Origin: Bradyrhizobium sp. DOA9 | Lineage (GTDB): Bacteria > Pseudomonadota > Alphaproteobacteria > Rhizobiales > Xanthobacteraceae | Length of the DNA stretch: 64,000 bases | Assembly: GCF_000617845.2 (NCBI RefSeq) | Contig: NZ_DF820425.1 | Location: 4,205,725 to 4,269,724, forward strand | Reading direction: 5' to 3' | Shown here: in pieces, positions 8,148 through 15,845 of the stretch | How the letters are laid out: every line of letters starts with the position of its first letter | Position numbering within the stretch: the stretch's first letter is position 1 | Program-made: the position numbers and the translations under genes | The notes under the pieces: model-generated | What the model was told of the DNA's origin: nothing | Seen by the model: the letters and a program-made list of their open reading frames with translations, nothing else | Database searches by the model: none

Positions 8148-9056
8148 ATGCGCCTGCTGACCATTCTCCTGACCCTGACATGTCTTGCGGGCGCAGCTTC
8201 AGCCGAAGAGCTCACGGGCACCCTTCAGAAGGTGAAGGAGACCAAGAAGATCACGCTGGGCTATCAGGAGGCCTCCGTCCCGTTCAGCTATCTCGACGGC
8301 AACCAGAAGCCGGTCGGCTTTGCCATGGACATCTGCCTTGGGATCGTCGAAGCGGTGAAGAAGCAGCTCGGCATATCAGACATTTCGGTCGAGACGGTCG
8401 CGGTGACGTCCTCGAACCGGATTCCCTTGATGGTCAACGGCACGCTCGACCTGCATTGCTCGGCGACCACCAATAATGCCGACCGCCAGAAGCAGGTCGC
8501 CTTCACCAACACGCATTTCCTCAGCGCGACGCGCTTCGCGGCCAGGAAGGCGGCGAACATCAGGACCATCGACGATCTCAAGGGCAAGGCTGTCACGGCG
8601 GTGGCCGGATCGGTCAACCTGACGCAGCTCGCCAAGGTCAATACCGAGCGCAATCTCGGCATCAACATCATGCCGGCAAAGGACCAGGCCGAGGCCTTCC
8701 TGCTGCTGGAGACCGATCGCGCCCAGGCCTATGCGCTCGACGACGTCCAGCTCGCGGTGGCGATCGCGCGGTCGAAGGAGCCGCAGGCCTACATGATCAG
8801 CGAGGAAGCGTTCTCCAAGCCCGAGCCCTACGGCATCATGCTGCGGCGAGAGGATGCGCCGTTCAAGGCGCTCGCCGATCGCGCCACCGCGGAGCTTTAT
8901 GCCAGCCCCGAGATCGAGGTGCTCTACAAGAAATGGCTGCAATCGCCGACGCCGCCGAACGGCCTCAACTACAACGTCCCGATGTCATCAGCCTTGCGCA
9001 ACGCCTTCAAGAAACCGAGCTCGAGCGCAGATCCTGACGTCTACGCGGTGAACTGA
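8148..9056 (+). CDS. Amino-acid ABC transporter substrate-binding protein (family 3, GltI-like)
   Basis: 302 residues with a Sec signal peptide (MRLLTILLTLTCLAGAASAEE). The mature part follows the solute-binding family 3 pattern: ITLGYQEASVPFSYLDGNQKPVGFAMDIC, NGTLDLHCSATTNNADRQKQVAF, DDLKGKAVTAVAGS, and LYKKWL near the C-terminus, closest to glutamate/aspartate binding proteins. No permease or ATPase is adjacent, so this is an orphan binding protein that must share a transporter elsewhere. Its ribosome site lies in a predicted hairpin. Confidence 0.88.
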   Translation: MRLLTILLTLTCLAGAASAEELTGTLQKVKETKKITLGYQEASVPFSYLDGNQKPVGFAMDICLGIVEAVKKQLGISDISVETVAVTSSNRIPLMVNGTLDLHCSATTNNADRQKQVAFTNTHFLSATRFAARKAANIRTIDDLKGKAVTAVAGSVNLTQLAKVNTERNLGINIMPAKDQAEAFLLLETDRAQAYALDDVQLAVAIARSKEPQAYMISEEAFSKPEPYGIMLRREDAPFKALADRATAELYASPEIEVLYKKWLQSPTPPNGLNYNVPMSSALRNAFKKPSSSADPDVYAVN

Positions 9057-9077
9057 GACGAGGCGTGCCGACGGCCG

Positions 9078-10703
9078 TCAGCCGACCCTGTACTCCCTGA
9101 AGCGCTCGCGCAGCGCCGATTTCAACACCTTGCCGGTGCCGGTCATCGGGAATTCGTCGAGGAATTCGACGGCGTCCGGCAGCCACCAGCTCGCGATCTT
9201 CGGACGCATGTGCTCGAGCAGCGTCTTGCCGTCGACGGTCGCGCCCTTCTTGCGGACGACGAGGAGCAGGGGACGCTCCTGCCATTTCTCGTGGCTGATC
9301 GCGACCACGGCAGCCTGCAGCACGTCGGGGTGGGACAGGGCGATGTCCTCGAGCTGGATCGAGGAGATCCACTCGCCGCCGGACTTGATCACGTCCTTGG
9401 AGCGATCGGTCAGCGTGACGTGGCCTTGTGGATCGATCACGGCCATGTCGCCGGTGATCAGCCAACCGTCGCGGTCGAGGCCTTCGTCCAGCTTCATGTA
9501 GCCGGAGGCGACCCAGGGGCCGCGGGCGCGCAGATGGCCGACCGTCTTGCCGTCGCGAGGCAGTTCATTGCCGGCGTCGTCGACGATGCGCAGATGCGTG
9601 CCGAAGCAGGCGCGGCCGGAGACCTGGCGGCGGTCGAATTTCTCCTTCTCGCTGAGATGCTCCGAGCCCGGCCGCAGGCCCGGCATCGAGCAGCCCAGCG
9701 CCTCGGTCATGCCCCAGGCCTGGATGTAATCGACATTGTACTCGCGCTTGAGCTTCTCGACCATCGCGCGCGGCGGGGCCGAGCCCGACGACAGCGTCGC
9801 GCGCAAGGTCGAGAATCTGTTGCCGGTCCGCGCCAGCCAATCGAGCAGGATCAGCCAGAAGCTCGGCACGCCCGCCGACAGCGTCACCTTCTCGCCTTCC
9901 AGCAATTCATAGAGCTTGTCCGGCTCGTAGTTGCGGCCGGGCAGCACGAGCTTCGATCCCGTATAGGGCGCGGTGAACGGCATGTTCCAGCCATTGCCGT
10001 GGAAGAGAGGCGCCATCGGCATCATCGCCTCGCGCACGCCTTCGACATGTCCCGGCAGGAAGTCGAAATTGCAGCAGGTCATGGTCTGCAGGATCGCGGC
10101 CCGGTGCGAATAGATCACGCCCTTGGGATTGCCCGTCGTGCCCGACGTGTAGCAGATCGTGGAGGCGGACTTCTCGTCGAACGCCGGCCAGGCGAAGCCG
10201 GCATCGTTCTCGCGTTCCAGAAGGTCCTCGTAACAATGCACGTTCGCGAGCTTCGTCTCCGGCATCCGCTCGCGCGAGGACATCACGACATAGGCCTCGA
10301 CCGTCTTCAGCTGCGGCGCGATCGCCTCGACGATCGGCAGCGTGGCGCGGTCGATGAAGAGCAGGCGGTCCTCGGCGTGGTTGATGATGTAGACGAGCTG
10401 CTCGGGAAACAGCCTGGGATTGACGGTGTGCAGCACGTAGCCCATGCCCGGCGCTGCATAGAACATCTCGAAATGCCGGTGCGTATTCCAGGCCAGCGTT
10501 CCGACGCGGTCGCCCTGCTTCATGCCGAGCCGCTTCAGCGCCAGCGCCATGCGCTTGATGCGCGGATGGGCGTCGGCGTAGGTGTAGCGATGAATGTCGC
10601 CCTCGATCTCGCGTGCGACGATCTCCGCTTCGCCGTGATAATCGGCTGCGTACTGGATCAGGCCGCTGATCAGCAGCGGCATGTCCATCATCAATCCCTG
10701 CAT
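9078..10703 (-). CDS. Acyl-CoA synthetase (AMP-dependent, medium/long-chain)
   Basis: 541 residues from the ATG at 10703, chosen because GGAGGGAGACC immediately precedes it; an in-frame Met 7 codons upstream lacks such a site. AMP-binding core motif is ICYTSGTTGNPKGVIYSH, with later VSGRACFGTHLRIVDD, ITGDMAVIDPQGHVTLTDRSKDVIKSGGEWIS, and the C-terminal catalytic Lys in MTGTGKVLKSALRE. The enzyme activates a carboxylic acid as acyl-CoA via acyl-AMP. It is divergent from a Baeyer-Villiger monooxygenase, whose ester products would yield carboxylic acids, so the two may share a catabolic route. Confidence 0.9.
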   Translation of the reverse strand: MQGLMMDMPLLISGLIQYAADYHGEAEIVAREIEGDIHRYTYADAHPRIKRMALALKRLGMKQGDRVGTLAWNTHRHFEMFYAAPGMGYVLHTVNPRLFPEQLVYIINHAEDRLLFIDRATLPIVEAIAPQLKTVEAYVVMSSRERMPETKLANVHCYEDLLERENDAGFAWPAFDEKSASTICYTSGTTGNPKGVIYSHRAAILQTMTCCNFDFLPGHVEGVREAMMPMAPLFHGNGWNMPFTAPYTGSKLVLPGRNYEPDKLYELLEGEKVTLSAGVPSFWLILLDWLARTGNRFSTLRATLSSGSAPPRAMVEKLKREYNVDYIQAWGMTEALGCSMPGLRPGSEHLSEKEKFDRRQVSGRACFGTHLRIVDDAGNELPRDGKTVGHLRARGPWVASGYMKLDEGLDRDGWLITGDMAVIDPQGHVTLTDRSKDVIKSGGEWISSIQLEDIALSHPDVLQAAVVAISHEKWQERPLLLVVRKKGATVDGKTLLEHMRPKIASWWLPDAVEFLDEFPMTGTGKVLKSALRERFREYRVG

Positions 10704-10880
10704 GGTCTCCCTCCGGAATGCCACGTCGTTGCATGGCCTAGGCTTGTGATTTGCGCCTGAGGTTAGCGGAACGTCACGCAGCGTTCACGCAAAAAACCAT
10801 CAGCGTGATTGCATGCCGCGCTTTTTCGGCGCTAATTTGCAGTGAGCTGCCGGTGAAGCAGCATGCGCGGGAGGACTCGA

Positions 10881-12734
10881 ATGTCAGCGGAAAGACACAA
10901 GACCGATGCAACCGACGCATCTACGGTCGATATTTCCGCCCTCCGTGCCCGTTATCGCGACGAGCGCGACCGCCGTCTGCGCGCCGAGGGCAAGGCGCAG
11001 TATGTCGAAGTCACGGGCGAGTTCGGCCGTTATCTCGACGATCCCTGGGCCGATCCCGGATTCGCGCGCGCGGCGATCAGCGAAGCGACCGAAGTGCTCA
11101 TCGTCGGCGGTGGCTTCGGCGGTCTCTTGTGTGGCGCGCGATTGCGCGAGGCCGGCATCGCGGATTTTCGCATCGTGGAAAAGGCCGCCGACTTCGGCGG
11201 CACCTGGTACTGGAATCGCTATCCCGGCGCCGCCTGCGATACCGAGAGCTATATCTATCTGCCGCTGCTGGAAGAGACCGGCTACATGCCGGTGCGCAAA
11301 TATGCCCGGGCGCCGGAGATCTACGAGCACTCGCGCCGCATCGGCCGGCATTTCGGGCTGTACGAGCGCGCGTTGTTTCAGACCGTGATCTCGCGAATGA
11401 CCTGGCAGGAGCAGGAGGCGCGCTGGCTGGTCGAGACCAATAGGGGCGACCAGATCCGCGCACGCTTCGTCATCCTCGCCGGTGGACCGCTGAGCCGTCC
11501 GAAGCTGCCGGGCATTCCCGGCATCGAGACGTTCAGAGGTCACAGCTTTCATACCAGTCGCTGGGATTACGGCTACACCGGCGGCAATGCGGACGGTGGT
11601 CTCACCGGTCTTGCCGGCAAGCGCGTTGGCATCATCGGCACCGGCGCCACCGCCGTGCAATGCGTGCCGCATCTCGGCCGCTCGGCCAAGGAGCTCTACG
11701 TGTTCCAGCGCACGCCGTCCGCGATCGGCGTTCGCGACGATCGTCCGACGGACCCGGCCTGGGCACAGAGCCTCGCGCCGGGCTGGCAGCGCGAGCGCAT
11801 GGACAATTTCACGGCCGTGATTTCGGGCGAGCCGTTCGAGCAGGATCTTGTGCAGGACGGCTGGACCGGGCTGCTCGGCGAGATCCTGCTGGCGCCGCGC
11901 CGGCAACCCCAGCCGGTGACCTCGATGGAGGAGGCGCTGAAGGTCATCGAGCAGGCCGACTACCGCAAGATGGAGGAGATCCGCGCGCGCGTCGACGCGG
12001 TGGTCAAGGACGAGGCGACCGCGGCGGCGCTGAAGCCCTGGTACAAGGCGTTCTGCAAGCGGCCGTGCTTCCACGACGAATATCTCGACACCTTCAACCG
12101 TCCCAACGTGCATCTGGTCGACACCGGGGGGAAGGGCGTCGAACGCATCACCGAGAATGCCGTCGTCGCCGATGGCAAGGCCTACGAGCTCGACTGCCTG
12201 ATCTATGCCAGCGGCTTCGAGGTCGGCACCGATTACGCCCGCCGCATGGGCTTCGAGGTGTACGGCCGCGACGGCATGAGCCTGTCCGAGCGCTGGCAGG
12301 ACGGCGTCAAGACGCTGCACGGCTTCTACAGCCGCGGCTTTCCGAACTGCTTCCTGATCGTCATGGTGCAGGCCGGCCAGAGCGCCAATTTTCCGCACAT
12401 CATCGACGAGCAGTCGCGGCACATCGCCTATGTCATCAAGGAGGCCCGCGCGCGCAAGGCACGCACTTTGGAGCCGACGCATGCCGCGGAGAACGCCTGG
12501 GTCGAGGAGGTCGTCAAGGCCGCGCTCGGCCGTCAGACCTATCTCGCCGAATGCACGCCGGGCTACTACAACAACGAAGGCGTGTTCGATCCGATCGCGG
12601 CAAGAAACAGCCAATATTGGCGCGGGCCGGTGGCATTCCTGCGGCTGCTCGACAAATGGCGCAAGGAGGGCAATTTGGAAGGCCTCGAATTGTCCTATGA
12701 TCAGGCCATGGAGTCGGCGCGTTCGACCGGGTAA
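10881..12734 (+). CDS. FAD-dependent Baeyer-Villiger-type monooxygenase
   Basis: 617 residues from ATG 10881 behind a GGGAGGACTCGA ribosome site. FAD Rossmann motif GGGFGG lies at residues 76-81. The Baeyer-Villiger fingerprint appears as FRGHSFHTSRWD at 218-229, and the NADP Rossmann motif GIIGTGATAVQ follows. The roughly 70-residue N-terminal extension, with LRARYRDERDRRLRAEGKAQY, is typical of the larger BVMOs of the cyclopentadecanone type. The enzyme would insert oxygen next to a ketone carbonyl using NADPH and O2. The native ketone is unknown. Confidence 0.88.
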   Translation: MSAERHKTDATDASTVDISALRARYRDERDRRLRAEGKAQYVEVTGEFGRYLDDPWADPGFARAAISEATEVLIVGGGFGGLLCGARLREAGIADFRIVEKAADFGGTWYWNRYPGAACDTESYIYLPLLEETGYMPVRKYARAPEIYEHSRRIGRHFGLYERALFQTVISRMTWQEQEARWLVETNRGDQIRARFVILAGGPLSRPKLPGIPGIETFRGHSFHTSRWDYGYTGGNADGGLTGLAGKRVGIIGTGATAVQCVPHLGRSAKELYVFQRTPSAIGVRDDRPTDPAWAQSLAPGWQRERMDNFTAVISGEPFEQDLVQDGWTGLLGEILLAPRRQPQPVTSMEEALKVIEQADYRKMEEIRARVDAVVKDEATAAALKPWYKAFCKRPCFHDEYLDTFNRPNVHLVDTGGKGVERITENAVVADGKAYELDCLIYASGFEVGTDYARRMGFEVYGRDGMSLSERWQDGVKTLHGFYSRGFPNCFLIVMVQAGQSANFPHIIDEQSRHIAYVIKEARARKARTLEPTHAAENAWVEEVVKAALGRQTYLAECTPGYYNNEGVFDPIAARNSQYWRGPVAFLRLLDKWRKEGNLEGLELSYDQAMESARSTG

Positions 12735-12773
12735 GATTGCGCCGCCAACGGTACAGGACAGGAGAGGTCGGGC

Positions 12774-13592
12774 ATGATCAGGGGCAGAGCTGTTGCGGGA
12801 GCGGTTCTTGGCGCAATGACGCTGCTCGGTTGCCTGGCATCCTCCGCCGAGGCCGCCACTTGCGGCAGTTCGCCGGCCGGCTTCGAGGCCTGGAAGCGCG
12901 AATTCAGCGCGGAGGCGCAAGGAAAGGGCATCGGCCCCACCGCGCTGTCGGCGTTGATGCAGACGAACTACGCCAGCGCCACGATCGCGGCCGACCGGGG
13001 CCAGCGCAGCTTCTCGCTGACGCTCGACCAGTTCCTGGCCAAGCGCGGCGCCACCACCATCGTCGCCAAGGGGCGGCAGCTCAAGCAGTCGCAGGCCGCC
13101 TTGTTCGCCTCGATCCAGCAGCGCTACGGCGTCCCGCCGGGGCCGCTGATCGCGATCTGGGGCATGGAGACCGGCTTCGGCAGCCAGCGCGGCAATCAGA
13201 ACATGCTGTCGTCGATCGCGACCCTCGCTTATGACTGCCGCCGTCCCGAATTCTTCACCGACCAGCTCTATGCGGCGTTGAAGCTGATCGACCGCGGTGT
13301 ACTCTCGGGTTCGACCCGCGGGTCGATGCATGGCGAGGTCGGTCAGACCCAGTTCATGCCCAAGAGCATCCTGGCCTACGGCACCGGCAATCTGGAGGTC
13401 GCCGCCAACGCGCTGAATTCGACAGCGAATTTTCTCAAGGCCCATGGCTGGAAAGCAGGAGCCGGCTACCAGCCGGGCGAGCCGAATTTCGCCGCCATCG
13501 AGGCCTGGAATGCGGCCGGCGTCTATCAGAAGGCGATCGCGCTGATGGGTCGGCAGATCGACGAGGGCGGGGGTGCTGCGGCCTTGCGCTGA
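12774..13592 (+). CDS. Lytic murein transglycosylase (MltB-like, SLT_2)
   Basis: 272 residues with a signal peptide ending near ASSAEAATCG. The catalytic domain shows IAIWGMETGFGSQRGNQNMLSSIATLAYDCRRPEFF, with the Glu in METGFG as the likely acid/base, and MHGEVGQTQFMPKSILAYG, typical of MltB. It lacks the C-terminal peptidoglycan-binding domain found in longer homologues. It cleaves the glycan backbone to 1,6-anhydro muropeptides in the periplasm. It starts 39 bp after the monooxygenase but is probably a separate function. Confidence 0.9.
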   Translation: MIRGRAVAGAVLGAMTLLGCLASSAEAATCGSSPAGFEAWKREFSAEAQGKGIGPTALSALMQTNYASATIAADRGQRSFSLTLDQFLAKRGATTIVAKGRQLKQSQAALFASIQQRYGVPPGPLIAIWGMETGFGSQRGNQNMLSSIATLAYDCRRPEFFTDQLYAALKLIDRGVLSGSTRGSMHGEVGQTQFMPKSILAYGTGNLEVAANALNSTANFLKAHGWKAGAGYQPGEPNFAAIEAWNAAGVYQKAIALMGRQIDEGGGAAALR

Positions 13593-13705
13593 GCTCTAGC
13601 TCAGCGACGTGTGATGCGACGGCGTGAGAAAGTTGTTGCGTTCTGGAACCGACGGCACGAGGTTTGCTTTGATCAAGTTCAGGGCTGGGCATGAGGAGAC
13701 TCAAC

Positions 13706-13927
13706 ATGGCTACCCAGATCGTGATGGACCAGACTGGCGATACGCGCCACGAGTTTGATCCTGGCAATGCCGAAGCGCTGGCGCGAGCCGAACGGCGCTT
13801 TCGTGAGCTGACCGGAGCGGGCTTCACCGCCGCGCTTCGAACCGGACCCGGTGAAGTGACCCGGATCCGATCGTTCGATCCGACCGCGCAGGAAACGCTG
13901 TTCTATCCCCGCCTGGTCGGCGGCTGA
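13706..13927 (+). CDS. Conserved hypothetical small protein, 73 aa
   Basis: Start taken at ATG 13706 because GAGGAG lies 7-8 nt upstream; the ATG at 13691 would place that site inside the coding part. The 73-residue acidic/basic protein has ALARAERRFRELTGAGFTAAL followed by RIRSFDPTAQETLFYPRLVGG. The latter resembles ubiquitin-like or prokaryotic E2/JAB-cluster associated small proteins in phage-like cassettes, but this is weak. It is 12 bp upstream of the next hypothetical gene, so the two form a small operon. Confidence 0.6.
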   Translation: MATQIVMDQTGDTRHEFDPGNAEALARAERRFRELTGAGFTAALRTGPGEVTRIRSFDPTAQETLFYPRLVGG

Positions 13928-13939
13928 TCTGAGCTGCTC

Positions 13940-14362
13940 ATGATCGCGGCAGTTTGGCTCCGCGCACCGGCGCGTGCGCGCCTGCATGCGCTGCGTGAAC
14001 TCTATCGCCGCTTCTTCGGCGAGAATACGCCGGATGCCCGCGGCCGCCGGCTTCTGGCCGAATGGCTGTCGCCGGCGCAGCGCGCGCAATTCGAGCAATA
14101 CCGGTATTTCGACGTCGTCGGTTGCGACACCGGCAGGACCTATCGCATCCATTACGGCACTGCCGCCAACGTCCACGAGGTCGACAGTGAGGGGCGCGCG
14201 ACGATGGGGTGGTGCTTCGTCCCGTCAGGCTTCCTGGTGCCCGGCGACGTGATGCTGGCGCAGAAGATCGCACTCGAGACGGACGAGAGGGGAGCGCTTG
14301 CGCTCGCCAACCGGTTTCCGCCGGCGACACATTCCGAGCACTTCTACCGGCGACCGTTCTAG
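13940..14362 (+). CDS. Conserved hypothetical protein, 140 aa
   Basis: 140 residues, soluble. Conserved-looking core: LSPAQRAQFEQYRYFDVVGCDTGRTYRIHYGTAANVHEVD, then GWCFVPSGFLVPGDVMLAQKIALETDERGALALANRF. The pattern of short strands with a Cys-rich middle (GCDTG, WCF) fits a small beta fold often encoded as a pair with the preceding 73-residue protein. I do not recognise a function. Confidence 0.65.
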   Translation: MIAAVWLRAPARARLHALRELYRRFFGENTPDARGRRLLAEWLSPAQRAQFEQYRYFDVVGCDTGRTYRIHYGTAANVHEVDSEGRATMGWCFVPSGFLVPGDVMLAQKIALETDERGALALANRFPPATHSEHFYRRPF

Positions 14363-14380
14363 CGTTGGGAACGGCAACGG

Positions 14381-14473
14381 TCAGGAATGCGTGGTGCGGT
14401 AGGCGTCGAGCGCATGCGCTGCGAAGACGCCGATGCTGCAGAGTGCGAGCAGGGCCGAGATCAGCTCGATCAT
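14381..14473 (-). CDS. Mini membrane protein, 30 aa
   Basis: ATG at 14473 follows GGGAGGACGAGCA, a good ribosome site, and the frame ends with TGA at 14381-14383. The 30-residue product (starting MIELISALLALCSIGVFAAH) is a single hydrophobic helix with a short polar tail. Its ATG overlaps the TGA of the 27-residue ORF upstream (ATGA), a hallmark of translational coupling. Function unknown; similar single-helix proteins regulate or stabilise membrane complexes. Confidence 0.5.
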   Translation of the reverse strand: MIELISALLALCSIGVFAAHALDAYRTTHS

Positions 14474-14553
14474 TGCTCGTCCTCCCGTACCGGCTGGGCA
14501 ACGAGGTTCTGGCAGCACGAATATTCGTAGATCAGGTCGAGGATGAACTGCAT
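14470..14553 (-). CDS. Mini-ORF, 27 aa, overlapping the membrane mini-protein
   Basis: ATG at 14553 with AGGGAC about 8 nt upstream. The 27-residue product begins MQFILDLIYEYSCCQNL, has a vicinal Cys pair, and an acidic C-terminus. The stop TGA overlaps the next ATG by ATGA. The part of its frame that overlaps no other reading frame is short, so coding is inferred from the ribosome sites and the coupling, not from homology. Confidence 0.4.
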   Translation of the reverse strand: MQFILDLIYEYSCCQNLVAQPVREDEQ

Positions 14554-14749
14554 GTTGGCCGTCCCTGTATTTATTTTGACAACCACTTAACCGGCGATCT
14601 GTTTCAGGCGTGTTTCGTCGCATCGGGAAAGGGGTTTCGTGAGGAACCCGGCGCTGGTTTGTGCGCTGCGGGCCCGCTATATCCCTCATGGCTCAGGCGA
14701 TTTTGAGCGGTCTCTGCGGGAGCGGCACATCTTATTGCGAGGCAAAATC

Positions 14750-15196
14750 ATGGCGCAGGTCGAGTGGTTCGACGATCTCACCATCGGAATGCGGTTCACA
14801 TCCCCCGAAGTCGTCGTCACCGAAGCCGACATCAAGCGCTTCGCCGCCGAATTCGATCCGCAGCCGATGCATCTCGACCATGAGGCGGCGAAGCAGACCC
14901 TGTTCAAGGGGCTTGCCGCCTCGGGATGGCACACCGCCGCGATCGCCATGAACCTTGCGATCCAGACCCGTCCGTTCGGCCCGCATCCGCTGATCGGCGC
15001 CGGCGTGGATGGCCTGCGCTGGACCATGCCGGTGCGGCCCAACGACCGGGTGCATCTGGTCGGCGAGGTCATGAGCCTGACGCCGTCGAAATCGAAGCCG
15101 CAGGGGATCGCGCTGGTGAAATGGACCATGTTCAACCAGAGCGGCGAGGAGGTTTACACCTTCACTCCGATCGCGATCGTGCCGCGGCGGGGATAG
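14750..15196 (+). CDS. MaoC-family (R)-specific hydratase/dehydratase
   Basis: 148 residues from ATG 14750; the longer frame from 14639 has no better start. The single hot-dog domain carries the hydratase motif as DPQPMHLDHEAAKQTLFKGLAASGWHTAA (catalytic Asp and His region), then GVDGLRWTMPVRPNDRVHLVGEVMSLTPSKSKPQGIALVKWTMFNQSGEEVYTF. Family members hydrate enoyl-CoA or related thioesters. It stands alone on the plus strand, followed by a secreted protein. Confidence 0.88.
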   Translation: MAQVEWFDDLTIGMRFTSPEVVVTEADIKRFAAEFDPQPMHLDHEAAKQTLFKGLAASGWHTAAIAMNLAIQTRPFGPHPLIGAGVDGLRWTMPVRPNDRVHLVGEVMSLTPSKSKPQGIALVKWTMFNQSGEEVYTFTPIAIVPRRG

Positions 15197-15277
15197 GACG
15201 CCCGCAGCCCGTTCGGCCACTTGCGAGCCGCCGGGGGAGGTGGTCATCTCGGCGCCGGGAACGCGCTGGAGGCCGAC

Positions 15278-15790
15278 ATGAAACGATCTGTTCTCGCCGC
15301 CGGAATTCTCGCTTGCGCCTTGAGCGCAACCGTCTCGATCTCGAGGCCCGCGCTTGCGCAGCAATCCAAGGTCGGCGACTGGACCATCGAGAAGCGCGCG
15401 CAGGACACCCATTGCAATGCCAGCCGCGGCTACAAGGACAAGGATGACGAGAACCGCGACTACGTCATCGTGATCACCTATTCCGAACAGGCGATCGTGA
15501 TCGTGATGATCTACGACGGTTGGGAATGGGACAAGGTCGGCGAGATTCTCCGGGCCGACGTCGGCACCGACGATGCCGACATCATGAAGAAGGCCAAGTG
15601 GGAGGTCATGGACAAGACCACGGTGCGCGGCATCTTCGCCTACGACCAGTCGATCATGGACCGCCTCGCAAAGGCCAAGCGCCTCACGCTCGACTTCGAG
15701 GACGACGAGGATGACAGCATCGAGATGCAGATCCCGCGGGCCGGCGAGGCGCTGGCGGCGCTGAAATTCTGCGAGGAGAACCGGAAATAA
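15278..15790 (+). CDS. Hypothetical secreted protein
   Basis: 170 residues from ATG 15278, preceded by CTGGAGGCC. It has a signal peptide (MKRSVLAAGILACALSATVSISRPALAQQ). The mature protein starts KVGDWTIEKRAQDTHCNASRGY, similar in layout to IalB-like domains that open with a W-x-V/I strand and a Cys. It continues with strongly acidic patches (DFEDDEDDSIEM) and has one more Cys near the end, so a disulfide is likely. Periplasmic; function unknown. Confidence 0.7.
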   Translation: MKRSVLAAGILACALSATVSISRPALAQQSKVGDWTIEKRAQDTHCNASRGYKDKDDENRDYVIVITYSEQAIVIVMIYDGWEWDKVGEILRADVGTDDADIMKKAKWEVMDKTTVRGIFAYDQSIMDRLAKAKRLTLDFEDDEDDSIEMQIPRAGEALAALKFCEENRK

Positions 15791-15812
15791 GCGTTGCGAT
15801 CCGGTCCTGTCG

Positions 15813-15840
15813 GTCCCGCCGGGGCGTGCCGCGGCGGGAC
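15813..15840. terminator. Bidirectional GC-rich hairpin between convergent genes
   Basis: GTCCCGCCG (15813-15821) pairs perfectly with CGGCGGGAC (15832-15840) over a 10-nt loop. It lies between the stops of the secreted protein (15790) and the RND transporter (15846) that converge here. There is no U-tract, as is common in GC-rich alphaproteobacteria. Confidence 0.6.
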
Positions 15841-15845
15841 GCTGT

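Noticed and set aside
10884..13445. 853-codon minus-strand frame
   Set aside because: It lies opposite the monooxygenase and the transglycosylase, which both have clear family motifs on the plus strand. GC-rich DNA gives such long antisense frames.
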